Source of the DNA: Paracoccaceae bacterium
Lineage (GTDB): Bacteria; Pseudomonadota; Alphaproteobacteria; Rhodobacterales; Rhodobacteraceae
Assembly (NCBI GenBank): GCA_019090405.1
Contig: JAHRVZ010000095.1
Span: 1 to 6,147 of the forward strand
Length of the DNA: 6,147 nt
Direction of reading: 5' to 3'
In this document: positions 5,919-6,147 of the stretch, piece by piece
Layout: every line of letters starts with the position of its first letter
Position numbering within the stretch: position 1 is the stretch's first letter
Program-made: the position numbers and the translations under genes
The notes under the pieces: model-generated
What the model saw: only the letters and a program-made list of their open reading frames with translations
Database searches by the model: none
Told to the model about the DNA's origin: nothing

Positions 5919-6147
5919 GCGCGGGTTCAATCCGCAATTACCTGCTAGGCGACCCGCAAGCGGATCGTGTGGTGCCGCCAAGTGGATTTACGGCGCAATT
6001 GACGTTATTTGTTTCCGGGGCAATGGCCTTTCTGGCGGTGTTTGCGCTGGCGTTGTCTTTGGCCTCGGGTCGATTGGCAGACCGCTGGGCGGATGAGCTG
6101 GCACGCAGTGCAACGCTGCGCATCAATGCACCCGCAGATCAGCGCGC
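5915..6147 (+). CDS. ftsX: Cell division protein FtsX, N-terminal part (cut by window end)
   Basis: The membrane partner of FtsE. Only the first 77 complete codons are visible; the gene runs off the window. The frame starts at the ATG of the ATGA overlap with ftsE, and the protein begins MSAGSIRNYLLGDPQADRVV. A cytoplasmic N-terminal tail of about 26 residues, containing ADRVVPPSGF, leads into one clear transmembrane helix at about 27-50 (AQLTLFVSGAMAFLAVFALALSLA). It is followed by GRLADRWADELARSATLRINAP, the start of the extracytoplasmic domain. In FtsX this large loop between the first two membrane helices receives the regulators or effectors of peptidoglycan hydrolases. Position directly after ftsE, translational overlap and the DRVVPPSGFTAQLT motif make the assignment strong despite truncation. 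I would expect three further membrane helices beyond the window. Confidence 0.92.
   Translation, partial: MSAGSIRNYLLGDPQADRVVPPSGFTAQLTLFVSGAMAFLAVFALALSLASGRLADRWADELARSATLRINAPADQR

Noticed and set aside
5866..6096. A 76-residue plus-strand open frame bridging ftsE and ftsX.
   Set aside because: It is an out-of-frame reading of the ftsE end and ftsX start; the ATGA-overlapping ftsX frame is clearly the coding one.

Overview
The window looks like a chromosomal core segment from an alphaproteobacterium, most likely a Roseobacter-type member of the Rhodobacterales. This is judged from family content and gene order (DUF2834 protein, lysA, TIGR02302/DUF4175 protein, MJ0042-type zinc-ribbon membrane protein, ftsE, ftsX) and from the character of the proteins; no database search was run. 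Base composition is moderately GC-rich and even. I see no transposase, integrase, tRNA, rRNA, CRISPR array or phage gene.

Layout. Positions 1-4223 hold three plus-strand genes in a row with short gaps (40 and 31 nt): a small DUF2834 membrane protein, diaminopimelate decarboxylase (lysA), and a very long TIGR02302/DUF4175 membrane-anchored protein with Gln/Gly-rich low-complexity segments. They probably form one transcription unit. A 51-nt convergent gap (4224-4274) separates them from a minus-strand gene for a zinc-ribbon protein with one transmembrane helix (4275-5051). A divergent intergenic region follows (5052-5240). It carries the control signals for both directions and possibly a 34-codon hydrophobic ORF whose stop overlaps the GTG start of ftsE. 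ftsE (5241-5918) and ftsX (from 5915, cut by the window end) overlap by ATGA.

How they fit together. Most of the window concerns the cell envelope. LysA makes L-lysine from meso-diaminopimelate, which is also the peptidoglycan cross-linking amino acid. FtsEX is the ABC-type complex that in other bacteria controls peptidoglycan hydrolysis at the division site. The DUF4175 and zinc-ribbon proteins are membrane proteins of unknown function between these two functions, and they are the least understood genes here. The most novel-looking sequence feature is the small hydrophobic ORF directly upstream of ftsE, but its support is modest. I found no clear evidence of a new defence, mobile or RNA-based system; this is mainly ordinary core genome.
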